DNA from: a marine actinobacterium MedAcidi-G1
GTDB lineage: Bacteria; Actinomycetota; Acidimicrobiia; Acidimicrobiales; MedAcidi-G1
Length of the DNA stretch: 64,000 nucleotides
Direction: 5' to 3'
NCBI GenBank assembly: GCA_000817085.1
Contig: JUEM01000007.1
Location: 1 to 64,000, forward strand
The notes beneath the pieces are model-generated. The model saw only the letters and a program-made list of their open reading frames with translations, ran no database searches and had not been told where the DNA came from. Positions 8,551 through 17,651 of the stretch are shown one piece after another; the stretch's first letter is position 1; each line of letters opens with the position of its first letter. The position numbers and the translations under genes were made by a program.

Positions 8551-9111
8551 TTAGCCTTCAACCTCTGAGATGGTTACAGATTCTATGACTACATCTTCTG
8601 AAGGTCTGTCCTGTGCGCCTGTCGGCGAAGACTGAATTGCTTCAGCAACTTCTAAACCGTCTATTACCTGACCAAACAACGAGTAACTCGGTGGCAACTG
8701 AACTCCTGAAGGACCTGTTATTACAAAAAACTGGCTTCCGTTAGTGTCGGGTCCTGCATTAGCCATAGCTAGAGAACCAACCTGGTATTCACCACTGTTA
8801 GGCAATTCGTCTTCAAACCGGTAACCAGGACCACCCATTCCCGTGCCTTGTGGGTCACCACCTTGAATCACAAAATCTCTAATCACACGATGAAAAATTA
8901 TCCCATCGTAATAATGCCACCTTGCCAGGAAGACAAAATTGTTAACTGTTACCGGTGCGCGTTTTGAATTAAGGGCAATTTTCATCGTTCCGGCTGTTGT
9001 AACCATTTCAGCCACGTAGTTGCACTCCGGATCTATCACCATTGGAGGAGGAGCATCAAACTGGATTCGACGCTCGCTCGAACCATCTGGATTTGGGATG
9101 TTTTCATCCAT
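8551..9111 (-). CDS. peptidyl-prolyl cis-trans isomerase, cyclophilin type
   Basis: A 186-residue cyclophilin that isomerises X-Pro bonds. The core shows IIFHRVIRDFVIQGGDP, GTGMGGPGYRFEDE and NGSQFFVI, covering the catalytic Arg and substrate-binding residues. About 35 N-terminal residues precede the domain; they are polar and contain no signal peptide or membrane segment, so a cytoplasmic enzyme is likely. It diverges from the small zinc-ribbon gene across about 100 bases. Confidence 0.93.
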   Translation of the reverse strand: MDENIPNPDGSSERRIQFDAPPPMVIDPECNYVAEMVTTAGTMKIALNSKRAPVTVNNFVFLARWHYYDGIIFHRVIRDFVIQGGDPQGTGMGGPGYRFEDELPNSGEYQVGSLAMANAGPDTNGSQFFVITGPSGVQLPPSYSLFGQVIDGLEVAEAIQSSPTGAQDRPSEDVVIESVTISEVEG

Positions 9112-9186
9112 AGTTATTCCTTTTTTGGGTTTTTTTTAACTGTCTTAGACCCCGACGTTAAGCCTTAATCGCGAGGATCACACCCC

Positions 9187-9216
9187 TACGCGCGTGAATT
9201 GGTTAATTTGCGCGTA
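9187..9216 (+). promoter_or_regulatory. 7-bp inverted repeat reaching the start codon of the zinc-ribbon gene
   Basis: TACGCGC (9187-9193) and GCGCGTA (9210-9216) form a GC-rich inverted repeat around a 16-base AT-rich spacer, and the right arm runs into the A of the ATG at 9216. In RNA it could hide the start codon; in DNA it could be an operator. No Shine-Dalgarno sequence is visible between the arms. Confidence 0.3.
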
Positions 9217-9395
9217 TGGCGTTATTACCCATCGAGGGTGACGAAGGTGGGGATAGTTGGATAGACAGGGTGACCCTTGTCTGTCATCACTGTGAAGTTA
9301 CCTGGCGAGGGATACCTATGGAAGCCTGTTGGCACTGTGGTTCTCCGGGTAAACAACCATTAGGAATGACCTTGGTAAGAGATGAACCAGCTTAA
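9216..9395 (+). CDS. small zinc-ribbon protein, 59 residues
   Basis: An uninterrupted reading frame from ATG at 9216 to TAA at 9395 encodes 59 residues with two knuckles, CHHC (residues 23-26) and CWHC (38-41), a classic four-Cys zinc ribbon. The N-terminal part is acidic; the C-terminal part ends MTLVRDEPA. I do not recognise a named family. Small ribbons of this type often bind nucleic acid or act as subunits. It overlaps the last bases of the convergent GNAT gene by four bases, and both codon use and the paired Cys motifs support a real gene. Confidence 0.7.
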   Translation: MALLPIEGDEGGDSWIDRVTLVCHHCEVTWRGIPMEACWHCGSPGKQPLGMTLVRDEPA

Positions 9396-9904
9396 ATCTT
9401 GTATTCCATTAACTGGACTCTCTTAGACCCACCCTCAGTGTCTTGTTCTCCTACAGGTATAAATCCAAATTTTTCGTGAAATCTTAGAGAGCGTTCATTC
9501 CGAGGTTTTATATTCACTTCCGCACACATCACCGGTTGATTTGAACCCGAACCGGCAAGTGCTTCGTAAAAGCGACGTCCGTTTCCCTGACTCCAAGAGG
9601 ACACATCTACGACTACACGGTCGACATACAGGAAACTTTCGTACCTACTTGTGAACCAGCTGTAGTTAATGCTTTGATAATCAACACCGGGACCTTTCAA
9701 GCCAATTAAAAATCCTGTGATTTGTATTTTTTCGTTCACTTTTCTTTCTGAAACTAAGAAAAGATGCGACACTTCTGCAAACCATTCCAAATCTGAAGAG
9801 GTCAAATTATTCACTGCGGGCGCAGCCGCGTTATTGAGAGCAAGCACGGCTTCAAGGTCACCTTCAACGAAATTTCTTAGATTGTCAATTAAGTCACTGT
9901 CCAC
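9392..9904 (-). CDS. GNAT-family N-acetyltransferase
   Basis: The protein has the GNAT layout: an N-terminal EGDLEAVLALNNAAAPAVNNL helix pair, a central FLYVDRVVVD strand, SSWSQGNGRRFYEAL in the place of the acetyl-CoA pyrophosphate loop, and NERSLRFHEKFGFIPVG near the C-terminus. I choose GTG at 9904 because AAGGA lies seven bases upstream; that gives 170 residues. Longer starts at 9940 or 9988 would overlap the divergent ABC gene. The acceptor substrate is unknown. Confidence 0.8.
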   Translation of the reverse strand: MDSDLIDNLRNFVEGDLEAVLALNNAAAPAVNNLTSSDLEWFAEVSHLFLVSERKVNEKIQITGFLIGLKGPGVDYQSINYSWFTSRYESFLYVDRVVVDVSSWSQGNGRRFYEALAGSGSNQPVMCAEVNIKPRNERSLRFHEKFGFIPVGEQDTEGGSKRVQLMEYKI

Positions 9905-9938
9905 AATAATTTCCTTAATAAGAACGTATCCTTCATGC

Positions 9939-10679
9939 ATGACTATAGACAATTCAAAAGCGGCGGCGCGTGTCACTAATGGAAGCAAAATTTATGGTTC
10001 AGATGAAACTGAGGTGCGCGCTCTTGATGATGTAACTGTCGAATTCGAAAAAGGCAAATTTACTGCGATCATGGGGCCTTCCGGATCTGGAAAATCAACT
10101 CTCATGCATTGTTCAGCCGGTCTTGATGATTTAACTTCAGGAACGGTTCATATCGGAGAAACAGAACTTGGGAGCCTTTCTGATAAAGATTTGACGCTTC
10201 TAAGAAGAAACAAAGTTGGTTTCGTATTCCAGGCGTTCAATCTTCTACCTACTTTAACTGCAAAGGAAAATACAACTCTTCCTCTAGACCTTGCTGGAGC
10301 AAAACCTGACAATGAATGGATGGATCAGGTCGTACAGGCAGTGGGGATTGCTGACCGTTTAAAACACCGACCGGACGAATTGTCTGGAGGCCAGCAACAG
10401 CGAGTAGCTGTTGCGAGAGCTCTCGTTTCAAAACCTGAAATAGTTTTTGCTGATGAACCAACCGGAAATCTTGACTCTAAAACTGGTGATGAAGTGCTTG
10501 ATTTTCTTAGACGTGCGGTTGAAGAGCTCGATCAAACAATGGTTATGGTGACTCACGATGCTCAAGCTGCTGCGCGTGCTCATAGAGTGCTTTTTTTAGG
10601 TGATGGGAAAATTGTCGATGAAATGACGGATCCAACCGCCGATCAAATTCTGGACAATATAAAGAATTTTTCTAACTGA
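9939..10679 (+). CDS. ABC transporter ATP-binding protein (MacB/LolD type)
   Basis: A 246-residue ATPase with Walker A GPSGSGKST, Q-loop VFQAFNLLP, signature LSGGQQQR, Walker B IVFADEPTGNLDS and the switch His of VTHD. This class pairs with FtsX-like permeases, and such a permease follows three bases later. I start it at ATG 9939 because the typical N-terminal strand of the domain begins there; the open frame runs further upstream but only as antisense of the GNAT gene. The complex probably exports or extracts a hydrophobic compound or lipoprotein from the membrane. Confidence 0.92.
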   Translation: MTIDNSKAAARVTNGSKIYGSDETEVRALDDVTVEFEKGKFTAIMGPSGSGKSTLMHCSAGLDDLTSGTVHIGETELGSLSDKDLTLLRRNKVGFVFQAFNLLPTLTAKENTTLPLDLAGAKPDNEWMDQVVQAVGIADRLKHRPDELSGGQQQRVAVARALVSKPEIVFADEPTGNLDSKTGDEVLDFLRRAVEELDQTMVMVTHDAQAAARAHRVLFLGDGKIVDEMTDPTADQILDNIKNFSN

Positions 10680-10682
10680 TCC

Positions 10683-13391
10683 ATGTTTGGGCTTACTCTC
10701 CGAAATATTCGCGGCAGGAAGCTCCGCTATGCGCTGACTACCTTTGCTGTTGTTCTAGGTGTTGCCTTCATGTCCACGTCTTTTGTCCTAACTGACAAAC
10801 TCCGTAGCTCTTTTGATGAACTTTCAGTTGACATAATAGGAGATGTTGATTTTAATGTCCGTGCTTCCATACAAGACGGAGAGAGATTTAATCGACTACC
10901 AATTCCTGAAGAATTACTTGAAGTAGTAACGAACGACATTCCTGGAGTAGAGGCTGTGAGCGGCCAAATCATGGCTTGGAATGTGATTCCAATAGTGACC
11001 GACGATGATGGGAACCCTAAAGCCACTAAAACTCGGGGCGCTCCCCAGTTTGGAATGAACTACTTTACCGGTTCGGGCCCTTTACAGGAATTTTTTGTCT
11101 ACGAGGGCAGACCCCCCGAATGGACAGGAGATATTAAAGACCCTGAAACCTTGGGCGAATTCATTGTCGATAAGAAAACTGCTGAAGATTTTGATTTTGA
11201 AATTGGTGAAATATATAAAGTTAGCGGTCCAATAGGTAACCGTCTTTTTACTCTCACAGGTATTGCTAACTGGAGATCACCTACAGAAAATAAAAATTTT
11301 GGAGCAACACTTGCAGTTTTCGAAGAACAAACTTCGCATACTTTTCTGGATTATGAGGGGACTTACGATTACCTAAACGTGGCTATCACCCCAGGATCTG
11401 ATCACGAAAAAGTCGCCGCTAGCATTCAGAACCGCTTGGATTTGTTTGCAAAAGATTTTCTTGCCGCAATGTCTGTACTGCCTGAAGAACAAAAAAATGC
11501 TTTAGATTTCTTTGGAAATATTCAACTCGAGGTTGTTGACAAAGACACCCTAATTGAGGAACAACGAGATGATTTCAACTCCTTTCTAAATATCCTTTCT
11601 GGTGTTCTATTAGCTTTTGCAATTATTGCGGTAATTGTTAGTGCTTTCATAATTAATAACACCTTCTCAATTGTTCTGGGTCAACGTGTAAGAGAATTGG
11701 CACTTCTACGTGCACTAGGAGCAACTACACGTCAAGTTTTCCGATCAGTTATTTTGGAAGCAGTAATAATCGGCATAACAGCAACTGCAGTAGGTTTAGG
11801 AATCGGTTACCTGCTTGCTCTTGGCTTACGAGAATTGCTCGAATCAGTAGGTTTTGGAGCCCTTCCAGGTGTGTTACCTATGAAATCCAGAACAATTATT
11901 GTGGCAGCTTGTGTAAGTATCGGCGCAACTGTGCTTTCCTCGATACTACCTGCAAGGCGAACACGCTCTATAGCCCCAATTGCCGCTATGCGTGAAGAAA
12001 CAGGTTTCACTCCGACAAGTCTCAGAAGAAGGCTGTTAATAGGTGGTGCTGTCACTTTGATTGGTATCGCTGAATTAATTTTGGGGATGACTTTAGAAAT
12101 AGGAACAAAAGGAATTCTATGGCTTTTGGGTACTGGCGCTATTTCTAGCTTTGGTGGGGTTTATATGCTTAGCCCCATCGCTACCAAACCGGTAGCAAAT
12201 TTTTTTGGAAAACCTATACAGCGTTTATTCAAAATTCCTGGACGGCTTGCTCGAGAAAATGCTGCGCGTAGACCAAGGCGCACAGCCGCAACAGCTGCTG
12301 CCCTTACAATCGGACTAGCGCTCGTAAGTCTTGCCGCAGTAGTAAGCAGCTCATTGAAAGCAACTTTTATTGATCTCATAGAGGACAGTACTTCTATGGA
12401 TCTAGTTGTTTCAGCGGATGGATTTGGTGGAGATTTTCAAGGGTTTTCAAGCGACTTGGGAGATGAGCTCAGAGAACTAAGTAATGATCGTCCAGATCTG
12501 ATTGATTCTGTTGTCTCATACAGGTGGACTTTTGACGCCCTAGGGGTGGATGGCGATTTGAAGGACGTGTCTAGTACCGACTTTGCACTAATGGAGTCAC
12601 ATATGGACCTAGAGATAATTCGAGGTTCTCCTAAAAACCCCGCTGCGGCAACATCTGTAGGGACAATTCTTATTCATGAAGACCCTGCCGCAGAAAAAGG
12701 TTTAAAAGTAGGTGACCCCATCTATGTGACCTTCCCGGGAAATAACAAAGTAGCTCTAACGACAGCAGCAATTTTCGCAAACGATGCCATGTTAGGCAAC
12801 TGGGTTATCGATATAAAAACTTTTGACCGTTATTTACCTCAATCGCAAGACAGTTTTCTTAGTATTTTGTTTAACCCCGAAGCTGATCCAGAATTGGCTA
12901 GAGCGTCTGTTGAAAGATACACCCAAGAGTACCCACAACTCTCGGTCGATAATCGGGCTGAATACCGCGAAGGAATCGAACAACAGTTAGATCAAGTTTT
13001 GAGTGTTATTACTACCTTTCTTGCTCTTTCATTACTAATAGCCGTATTGGGTATAACCAATACTCTGGCACTGTCTGTTTATGAACAAACTCGCGAGCTT
13101 GGACTGTTGAGAGCTGTAGGAATGACAAGACGTCAGATGAGAAGAATGGTTCGTTGGGAAGCCGTCATAATCGCTTTATTTGGTGGGCTTCTTGGTGTCT
13201 CTATAGGAGTGTTCTTTGGTGTGGCTGCTACAGCAGCAATACCTGATGATTTTGTAAATATTCTCTCGATACCTTTTGGCTCACTGTTGCGATACATGCT
13301 GATCTCAGGTTTGTTTGGAATTTTAGCTTCCATCCTCCCTGCGTTCAGAGCTTCACGTCTAAATGTTCTGGATGCTATTTCTCATAACTAA
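10683..13391 (+). CDS. ABC transporter permease with two FtsX-like domains
   Basis: The 902-residue protein begins with a membrane helix after NIRGRKLRYALTTFAVVLG, followed by a large extracytoplasmic region, then a three-helix FtsX domain (around residues 300-440, with RVRELALLRALGATTRQVF), further helices, a second extracytoplasmic region and a second FtsX domain near the C-terminus (VYEQTRELGLLRAVGMTRRQM). This duplicated form is common for actinobacterial permeases working with MacB-type ATPases. It is translationally coupled to the ATPase gene. The transported compound is not indicated. Confidence 0.92.
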   Translation: MFGLTLRNIRGRKLRYALTTFAVVLGVAFMSTSFVLTDKLRSSFDELSVDIIGDVDFNVRASIQDGERFNRLPIPEELLEVVTNDIPGVEAVSGQIMAWNVIPIVTDDDGNPKATKTRGAPQFGMNYFTGSGPLQEFFVYEGRPPEWTGDIKDPETLGEFIVDKKTAEDFDFEIGEIYKVSGPIGNRLFTLTGIANWRSPTENKNFGATLAVFEEQTSHTFLDYEGTYDYLNVAITPGSDHEKVAASIQNRLDLFAKDFLAAMSVLPEEQKNALDFFGNIQLEVVDKDTLIEEQRDDFNSFLNILSGVLLAFAIIAVIVSAFIINNTFSIVLGQRVRELALLRALGATTRQVFRSVILEAVIIGITATAVGLGIGYLLALGLRELLESVGFGALPGVLPMKSRTIIVAACVSIGATVLSSILPARRTRSIAPIAAMREETGFTPTSLRRRLLIGGAVTLIGIAELILGMTLEIGTKGILWLLGTGAISSFGGVYMLSPIATKPVANFFGKPIQRLFKIPGRLARENAARRPRRTAATAAALTIGLALVSLAAVVSSSLKATFIDLIEDSTSMDLVVSADGFGGDFQGFSSDLGDELRELSNDRPDLIDSVVSYRWTFDALGVDGDLKDVSSTDFALMESHMDLEIIRGSPKNPAAATSVGTILIHEDPAAEKGLKVGDPIYVTFPGNNKVALTTAAIFANDAMLGNWVIDIKTFDRYLPQSQDSFLSILFNPEADPELARASVERYTQEYPQLSVDNRAEYREGIEQQLDQVLSVITTFLALSLLIAVLGITNTLALSVYEQTRELGLLRAVGMTRRQMRRMVRWEAVIIALFGGLLGVSIGVFFGVAATAAIPDDFVNILSIPFGSLLRYMLISGLFGILASILPAFRASRLNVLDAISHN

Positions 13392-13431
13392 CATAACGCT
13401 ACTTAAATACTGGTTAGCCTAAAGTTAGTTT

Positions 13432-14400
13432 GTGAACAAAGAGCTGCATAACATTTCCTACACGAACGGTCTCCATGAGGTAGCTGACAATGTTTTCGCA
13501 TATTTGCAACCTGATGGCGGCTGGGGTTGGAGTAACGCCGGACTTATCGCCTCAGAATGGTCATCTTTGCTAGTAGATACTCTTTTTGATTTGAAACTTA
13601 CTCAAAACATGCTTGATTCGATGTCTTCAGTCACTTCAGCACATCCCATAAACGTTTTGGTTAACACCCACGCAAACGGTGACCATTGCTATGGAAACAG
13701 TCTGATTGGAGGTGATAACGGAGCTCAAATCATTACTACTAATGCAGCGGCAGCTGAAATGGAAGCGATTCCACCCTCTGCTTTAGAAGCACTCATGCAA
13801 ATAGACCTCGGTGAAGTAACTAACTCTTATATACAAGATGCTTTTGGGTCATTCGAGTTTTGCGACGTTGAATTACCTCCACCTGATCGGACTTTCAGCG
13901 GCGAGTTGCAACTAGATGTTGGTGGTCGGACAGTGGAACTAATAGAAGTTGGACCTGCTCACACCTCTGGGGATTTACTTGTATACCTACCAGATGCTGC
14001 GACCGTTTTCTGTGGTGACATTCTTTTTATCAATGGAACCCCAATAATCTGGGACGGTCCTGTGTCCAACTGGATCGATGCGTGTGATCGCATTCTGGGA
14101 TTAGAAGCTGAAATAATTATCCCGGGTCATGGTCCCTTAACTGACACCGCGGGAGTAACTGCTGTTCGCGATTACCTAACTTTTGTAGATAAGGAATGTC
14201 GAGAACGTCACGCTTCCGGCCAAACAGCGACTGAAGTGATAGCCGAGATTGATCTAGGTAGTTTTAAGGAGTGGAGTGAATGGGAACGTATAGCAGTGAA
14301 TGTTCATTCGATTTTCAGAGAAATTGAGGAAGATGAAACCATTCAATCTCCAATTGAACTTTTTAGAAAAATGGCAGACCTAAAAAATAGTGGCAGTTAA
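13432..14400 (+). CDS. metallo-beta-lactamase-fold hydrolase with an altered metal motif
   Basis: A 322-residue protein of the MBL fold. The usual HxHxDH motif reads THANGDHCYGN, that is His80, Asn82, Asp84 and His85, so one zinc ligand is Asn. Later ligands remain: the His of GPAHTSGD, the Asp of VFCGDILF and the His of IIPGHGP. HxNxDH variants are known in some MBL groups, so this may still be an active enzyme. The start is GTG at 13432. It follows the ABC permease by 40 bases and converges with helD. Substrate unknown. Confidence 0.82.
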   Translation: MNKELHNISYTNGLHEVADNVFAYLQPDGGWGWSNAGLIASEWSSLLVDTLFDLKLTQNMLDSMSSVTSAHPINVLVNTHANGDHCYGNSLIGGDNGAQIITTNAAAAEMEAIPPSALEALMQIDLGEVTNSYIQDAFGSFEFCDVELPPPDRTFSGELQLDVGGRTVELIEVGPAHTSGDLLVYLPDAATVFCGDILFINGTPIIWDGPVSNWIDACDRILGLEAEIIIPGHGPLTDTAGVTAVRDYLTFVDKECRERHASGQTATEVIAEIDLGSFKEWSEWERIAVNVHSIFREIEEDETIQSPIELFRKMADLKNSGS

Positions 14401-14410
14401 TTACAAAAAT

Positions 14411-16477
14411 TTAACTTTTCATATTCTCAGGAAGTTCTTCAGCATGGACAACAACAACTCGTTTTGTCGCACGAGTTAATGCAACATAAAGAGCTCTCAT
14501 TCCTTGAACCTGCTCTTGAATAATCTTTTTAGGCTCGACAACAATCACAACATCAACCTCGAGCCCCTTCACAAGCCCCACTGGAACAACAGTTAATTGT
14601 TCATCAAGCCCTCGTCGATTGGGACGACCGAAAATAATCTCTGCTTTGTTGAGCAACGCTTCAATTTCACCTATCTGCGAATCTGCAGCAACTACCGCAA
14701 GGTTCCCAGAATCGTCTTTTTTTTGTTCTTTAATGATTACTTCTGAAAGAAAATCCATGGAACCATCAACACTTACAAATATTGGAGGCTCACCTTCACT
14801 CCTAACTGAACTTGGGGGATTCAAACCTGGGGCTGCTTCTTGGAGCACATTTGCCGCTAATTCCATCAGCGGAGCTGGAATACGATAACCAATTGTCAAC
14901 TCACGCATACGGGCTTCTTTTCGATCAGGAAGGTGCATCAGAATGCTCTCCCAGTTCTGATGAGCCCACGCTCCGGTAGCTTGTGCAATATCTCCTACCA
15001 CTGTCATTGAGCCATTTAAAGATCTTCTAGAAAGCATTCTTAAATCCATTGGTGAAAGGTCCTGAATTTCATCAACAACTATGTGGCCGAAAGTCCTGAT
15101 CGAATCCTCTTCTCTTTTACCAGGACGCGACCCTAAAACCGCACGCGCTTCGTCGAGCAAAGCCGCATCAGAAGCAGACCAACGAATTTCTTTGGATGAA
15201 GGCTCTCGCGTTTTATATAGAGACTTAACTTGTTCTTCAGTAAGTTTTGGATCGGCCGCCTTTATCAATGCATGAGAACCAAATACGTCATTCAATAATT
15301 GTGAAGGCGTAAGTACAGGCCACATCCAATCTAAAGCTTCCCTTACAGGCATCTGACCCTTAAGCCTCTCTTCTACAGTTCTATAATCAAGAGGCTCATT
15401 CGAACTTAATGCAAGAGTGGAATAAAACTCTTCTTCAACAAAACGGCGAGCAGCATTATGGGTCCGATAACGTCTCTTCGCTTCTGCCACTATTTGAGCA
15501 GTCTGCTCCACAGTGATGTGCAACCACTGAATCCCGTACCCAATCCTAAAATCTTCACGCAAAGAACGTTGGCGAATTTTCGCTGAACGGGCTAAAAATT
15601 TAACCATACGAAGATCTCCTTTAAGCCGTGAAACTTCTTCAGGGTCTCGACGATCTTCAACCCGAACCCCCCCAACCAAATCTCCTAGAGAAGCCATCTC
15701 GACTCCTGCCTCGCCTAAAGATGGAAGAACCTGTTCGATATAGGCCAAAAATAAACGATTGGGTCCTACTACTAGAACTCCTTGTCCCGCGAGAGGAAAT
15801 CTGTGTGTGTATAACAAATAGGCTGCTCTGTGTAGAGCAACTACCGTTTTCCCAGTGCCAGGACCTCCCTGTACCGCTACCACACCAGAAATTGGAGCAC
15901 GAATTATTTCATCCTGCTCTCCTTGAATGGTACCTATAATGTCCTGAAGACGACCGGTTCTGGCTGTTTCAAGTGCTGCTATAAGAGCACCTTCACCTTT
16001 AAGGGAAGATTTTTCATTGTCTCGAAATTTTTCAATATCACCAAAAATTTCATCTTCTAATGAAAGAAGAGTCCTACCGCGGCTTACAAAATGCCGTCGC
16101 CTTTCAAGTCCCATAGGATCCAAGCCGGTAGCTCTATAAAAAGACTCTGCAATGGGTGCACGCCAGTCGACAACTATCGGATCTTGTTTATCATCCCACA
16201 CACCAACTCTTCCAATGTAAAAACTCTCTGAATCAACGTTTTGGTCAATACGTCCGAAGACCAAAGCTGCGTCACCCATATTTAATTGACCCAACCTCGT
16301 TGAAACAGAGTCCCAAATAGCATCTCTCTCGACACGCGCTTGGTTTGTTCCGCCTTTGCCAACTTCAACCATTGAAGTTAAATCAAAGACTCTTTCTTTA
16401 GCAGCTTCTAAACAACCATAAGCTTTATCGACGTAAGCCTGTTCAGCTTCTAACTCATTTGAGATAAATTCCCCCAA
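14411..16477 (-). CDS. helD: HelD-like superfamily I helicase (RNA polymerase recycling ATPase)
   Basis: A 688-residue UvrD/Rep-type protein with a long N-terminal segment (ELEAEQAYVDKAYGCLEAAK) before the ATPase, the arrangement of HelD. Motifs: Walker A GGPGTGKT, Walker B VVDEIQDLSPMDLRML, GDIAQATGAW, TIGYRIP, GLVKGLEVDVVIV and YVALTRATKRVVVVH. HelD proteins of Gram-positive bacteria bind RNA polymerase and release it from stalled complexes. That role is inferred from the domain order rather than shown here. It is a single minus-strand gene convergent with the MBL gene. Confidence 0.85.
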   Translation of the reverse strand: MGEFISNELEAEQAYVDKAYGCLEAAKERVFDLTSMVEVGKGGTNQARVERDAIWDSVSTRLGQLNMGDAALVFGRIDQNVDSESFYIGRVGVWDDKQDPIVVDWRAPIAESFYRATGLDPMGLERRRHFVSRGRTLLSLEDEIFGDIEKFRDNEKSSLKGEGALIAALETARTGRLQDIIGTIQGEQDEIIRAPISGVVAVQGGPGTGKTVVALHRAAYLLYTHRFPLAGQGVLVVGPNRLFLAYIEQVLPSLGEAGVEMASLGDLVGGVRVEDRRDPEEVSRLKGDLRMVKFLARSAKIRQRSLREDFRIGYGIQWLHITVEQTAQIVAEAKRRYRTHNAARRFVEEEFYSTLALSSNEPLDYRTVEERLKGQMPVREALDWMWPVLTPSQLLNDVFGSHALIKAADPKLTEEQVKSLYKTREPSSKEIRWSASDAALLDEARAVLGSRPGKREEDSIRTFGHIVVDEIQDLSPMDLRMLSRRSLNGSMTVVGDIAQATGAWAHQNWESILMHLPDRKEARMRELTIGYRIPAPLMELAANVLQEAAPGLNPPSSVRSEGEPPIFVSVDGSMDFLSEVIIKEQKKDDSGNLAVVAADSQIGEIEALLNKAEIIFGRPNRRGLDEQLTVVPVGLVKGLEVDVVIVVEPKKIIQEQVQGMRALYVALTRATKRVVVVHAEELPENMKS

Positions 16478-16527
16478 AGGTCTTGTATTTCTAATAATTA
16501 AGTTAAATTTTTGGTTTAAAGCAAAAA

Positions 16528-16556
16528 TTGACAGGGTTCTAATTCTATCGCGTAGT
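16528..16556 (+). promoter_or_regulatory. possible sigma-70-type promoter for the patatin gene
   Basis: TTGACA at 16528-16533 is a perfect -35 box; 17 bases later CGTAGT is a weak -10. It lies 60-90 bases before the ATG at 16616 in the intergenic space after the divergent helD gene. Weak because only the -35 is convincing. Confidence 0.3.
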
Positions 16557-16615
16557 TGAAAAACACAAATAGATTAAAAACGCATTCATGGCATTAACTG
16601 GTGAAGAGGTAACAG

Positions 16616-17596
16616 ATGAGTGAAAATAGAAAAGTGACAACAGTAGGTCTTGTTCTAAGTGCCGGAGGGTTCTCCGGGGCTGCTCACCATAGTGGAGTTA
16701 TTGACGCCCTTTTCAGAGCCACGGGGTGGGATTCAAATCTTTCTGATGTGATAGTTGGAACTTCGGCTGGTTCGCTCACAGCAATTTCTTTACGCGCCGG
16801 AATCTCGCCATCAGATCTAGCTAGCTATTACACAGGTGACCCGATGAGCGTGGAGGGGCAAAAAATAGTCGACCGTGTGAGCACTTCTCTTAAAATGCCT
16901 GAAGCTGGCCTAAGCACCACCAGCAAAATACCTTCCAAACCAACTCTTCTTGTAAAAGAATTTTTTCTAGGCGGACGTCTTCGGCCGATGGTTGCGATCA
17001 CCGGCCTCCTTCCGGAAGGAGAAGCTGACGGTTCTTCTTTCGCTGAGAGGACCTCACAAATTCACCCTGGACCTTGGCCTAGCAAGCCGACTTGGTTGTG
17101 CGCTGTTGATCTTGACTCCGGAAAAAGAGTGGTGTTTGGTAGAGATGATATAAAAACCAATGTTGGCTCTGCAGTTCAAGCATCTTCAGCAATTCCTGGT
17201 CGCTTCAGCCCGACAAATATTGATGGGAAACGTTATGTTGACGGCGGAGTTCATTCAGTAACTAATTCTGATCTTCTGGCCGCTTTACAACTCGATCTAG
17301 TTATTATTTCTTCGTCTTCTACTTTGGTTGCATCGCAGAAATATACCTCACTTTCTGTGGCATGGAATTCAAGAACACTTCATAAAGAGATTGACCAAAT
17401 CCGCTCAAGTGGGACAGAAGTTTTAGTATTCGAGCCAACGGTTTCTGATTTACAGGAACGCAATAAATTGGAACCTACTAAAGATGCAGCTAGGAAAATC
17501 TTTAAAACTTCACAATCTTCAGCTTTTGCACGCCTAGCTATGCCTCAGTCCAGTAAAGCACGAAGCCTTTTAGAGGAATCAATTCTTCAAAACTAG
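16616..17596 (+). CDS. patatin-like phospholipase
   Basis: A 326-residue serine hydrolase of the patatin family. The oxyanion loop is LSAGGFSGAAHHSG near residue 15, the nucleophile elbow is GTSAG near residue 48, and the catalytic Asp is in YVDGGVHS near residue 207. No signal peptide or membrane helix is obvious. It should cleave acyl chains from lipids. The ATG is preceded by a purine-rich GAAGAGG stretch. It precedes the hem genes by 55 bases; whether it is co-transcribed with them is unclear. Confidence 0.88.
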   Translation: MSENRKVTTVGLVLSAGGFSGAAHHSGVIDALFRATGWDSNLSDVIVGTSAGSLTAISLRAGISPSDLASYYTGDPMSVEGQKIVDRVSTSLKMPEAGLSTTSKIPSKPTLLVKEFFLGGRLRPMVAITGLLPEGEADGSSFAERTSQIHPGPWPSKPTWLCAVDLDSGKRVVFGRDDIKTNVGSAVQASSAIPGRFSPTNIDGKRYVDGGVHSVTNSDLLAALQLDLVIISSSSTLVASQKYTSLSVAWNSRTLHKEIDQIRSSGTEVLVFEPTVSDLQERNKLEPTKDAARKIFKTSQSSAFARLAMPQSSKARSLLEESILQN

Positions 17597-17651
17597 ATAT
17601 AACAATCATCAGAAAGAAAAGATGTGGTCAATGCTTGGGTAAAATCCCAAC

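Noticed and set aside
9717-9938. Longer N-terminus for the ABC ATPase
   Set aside because: The 74 extra residues are antisense to the GNAT gene and unlike ABC proteins.
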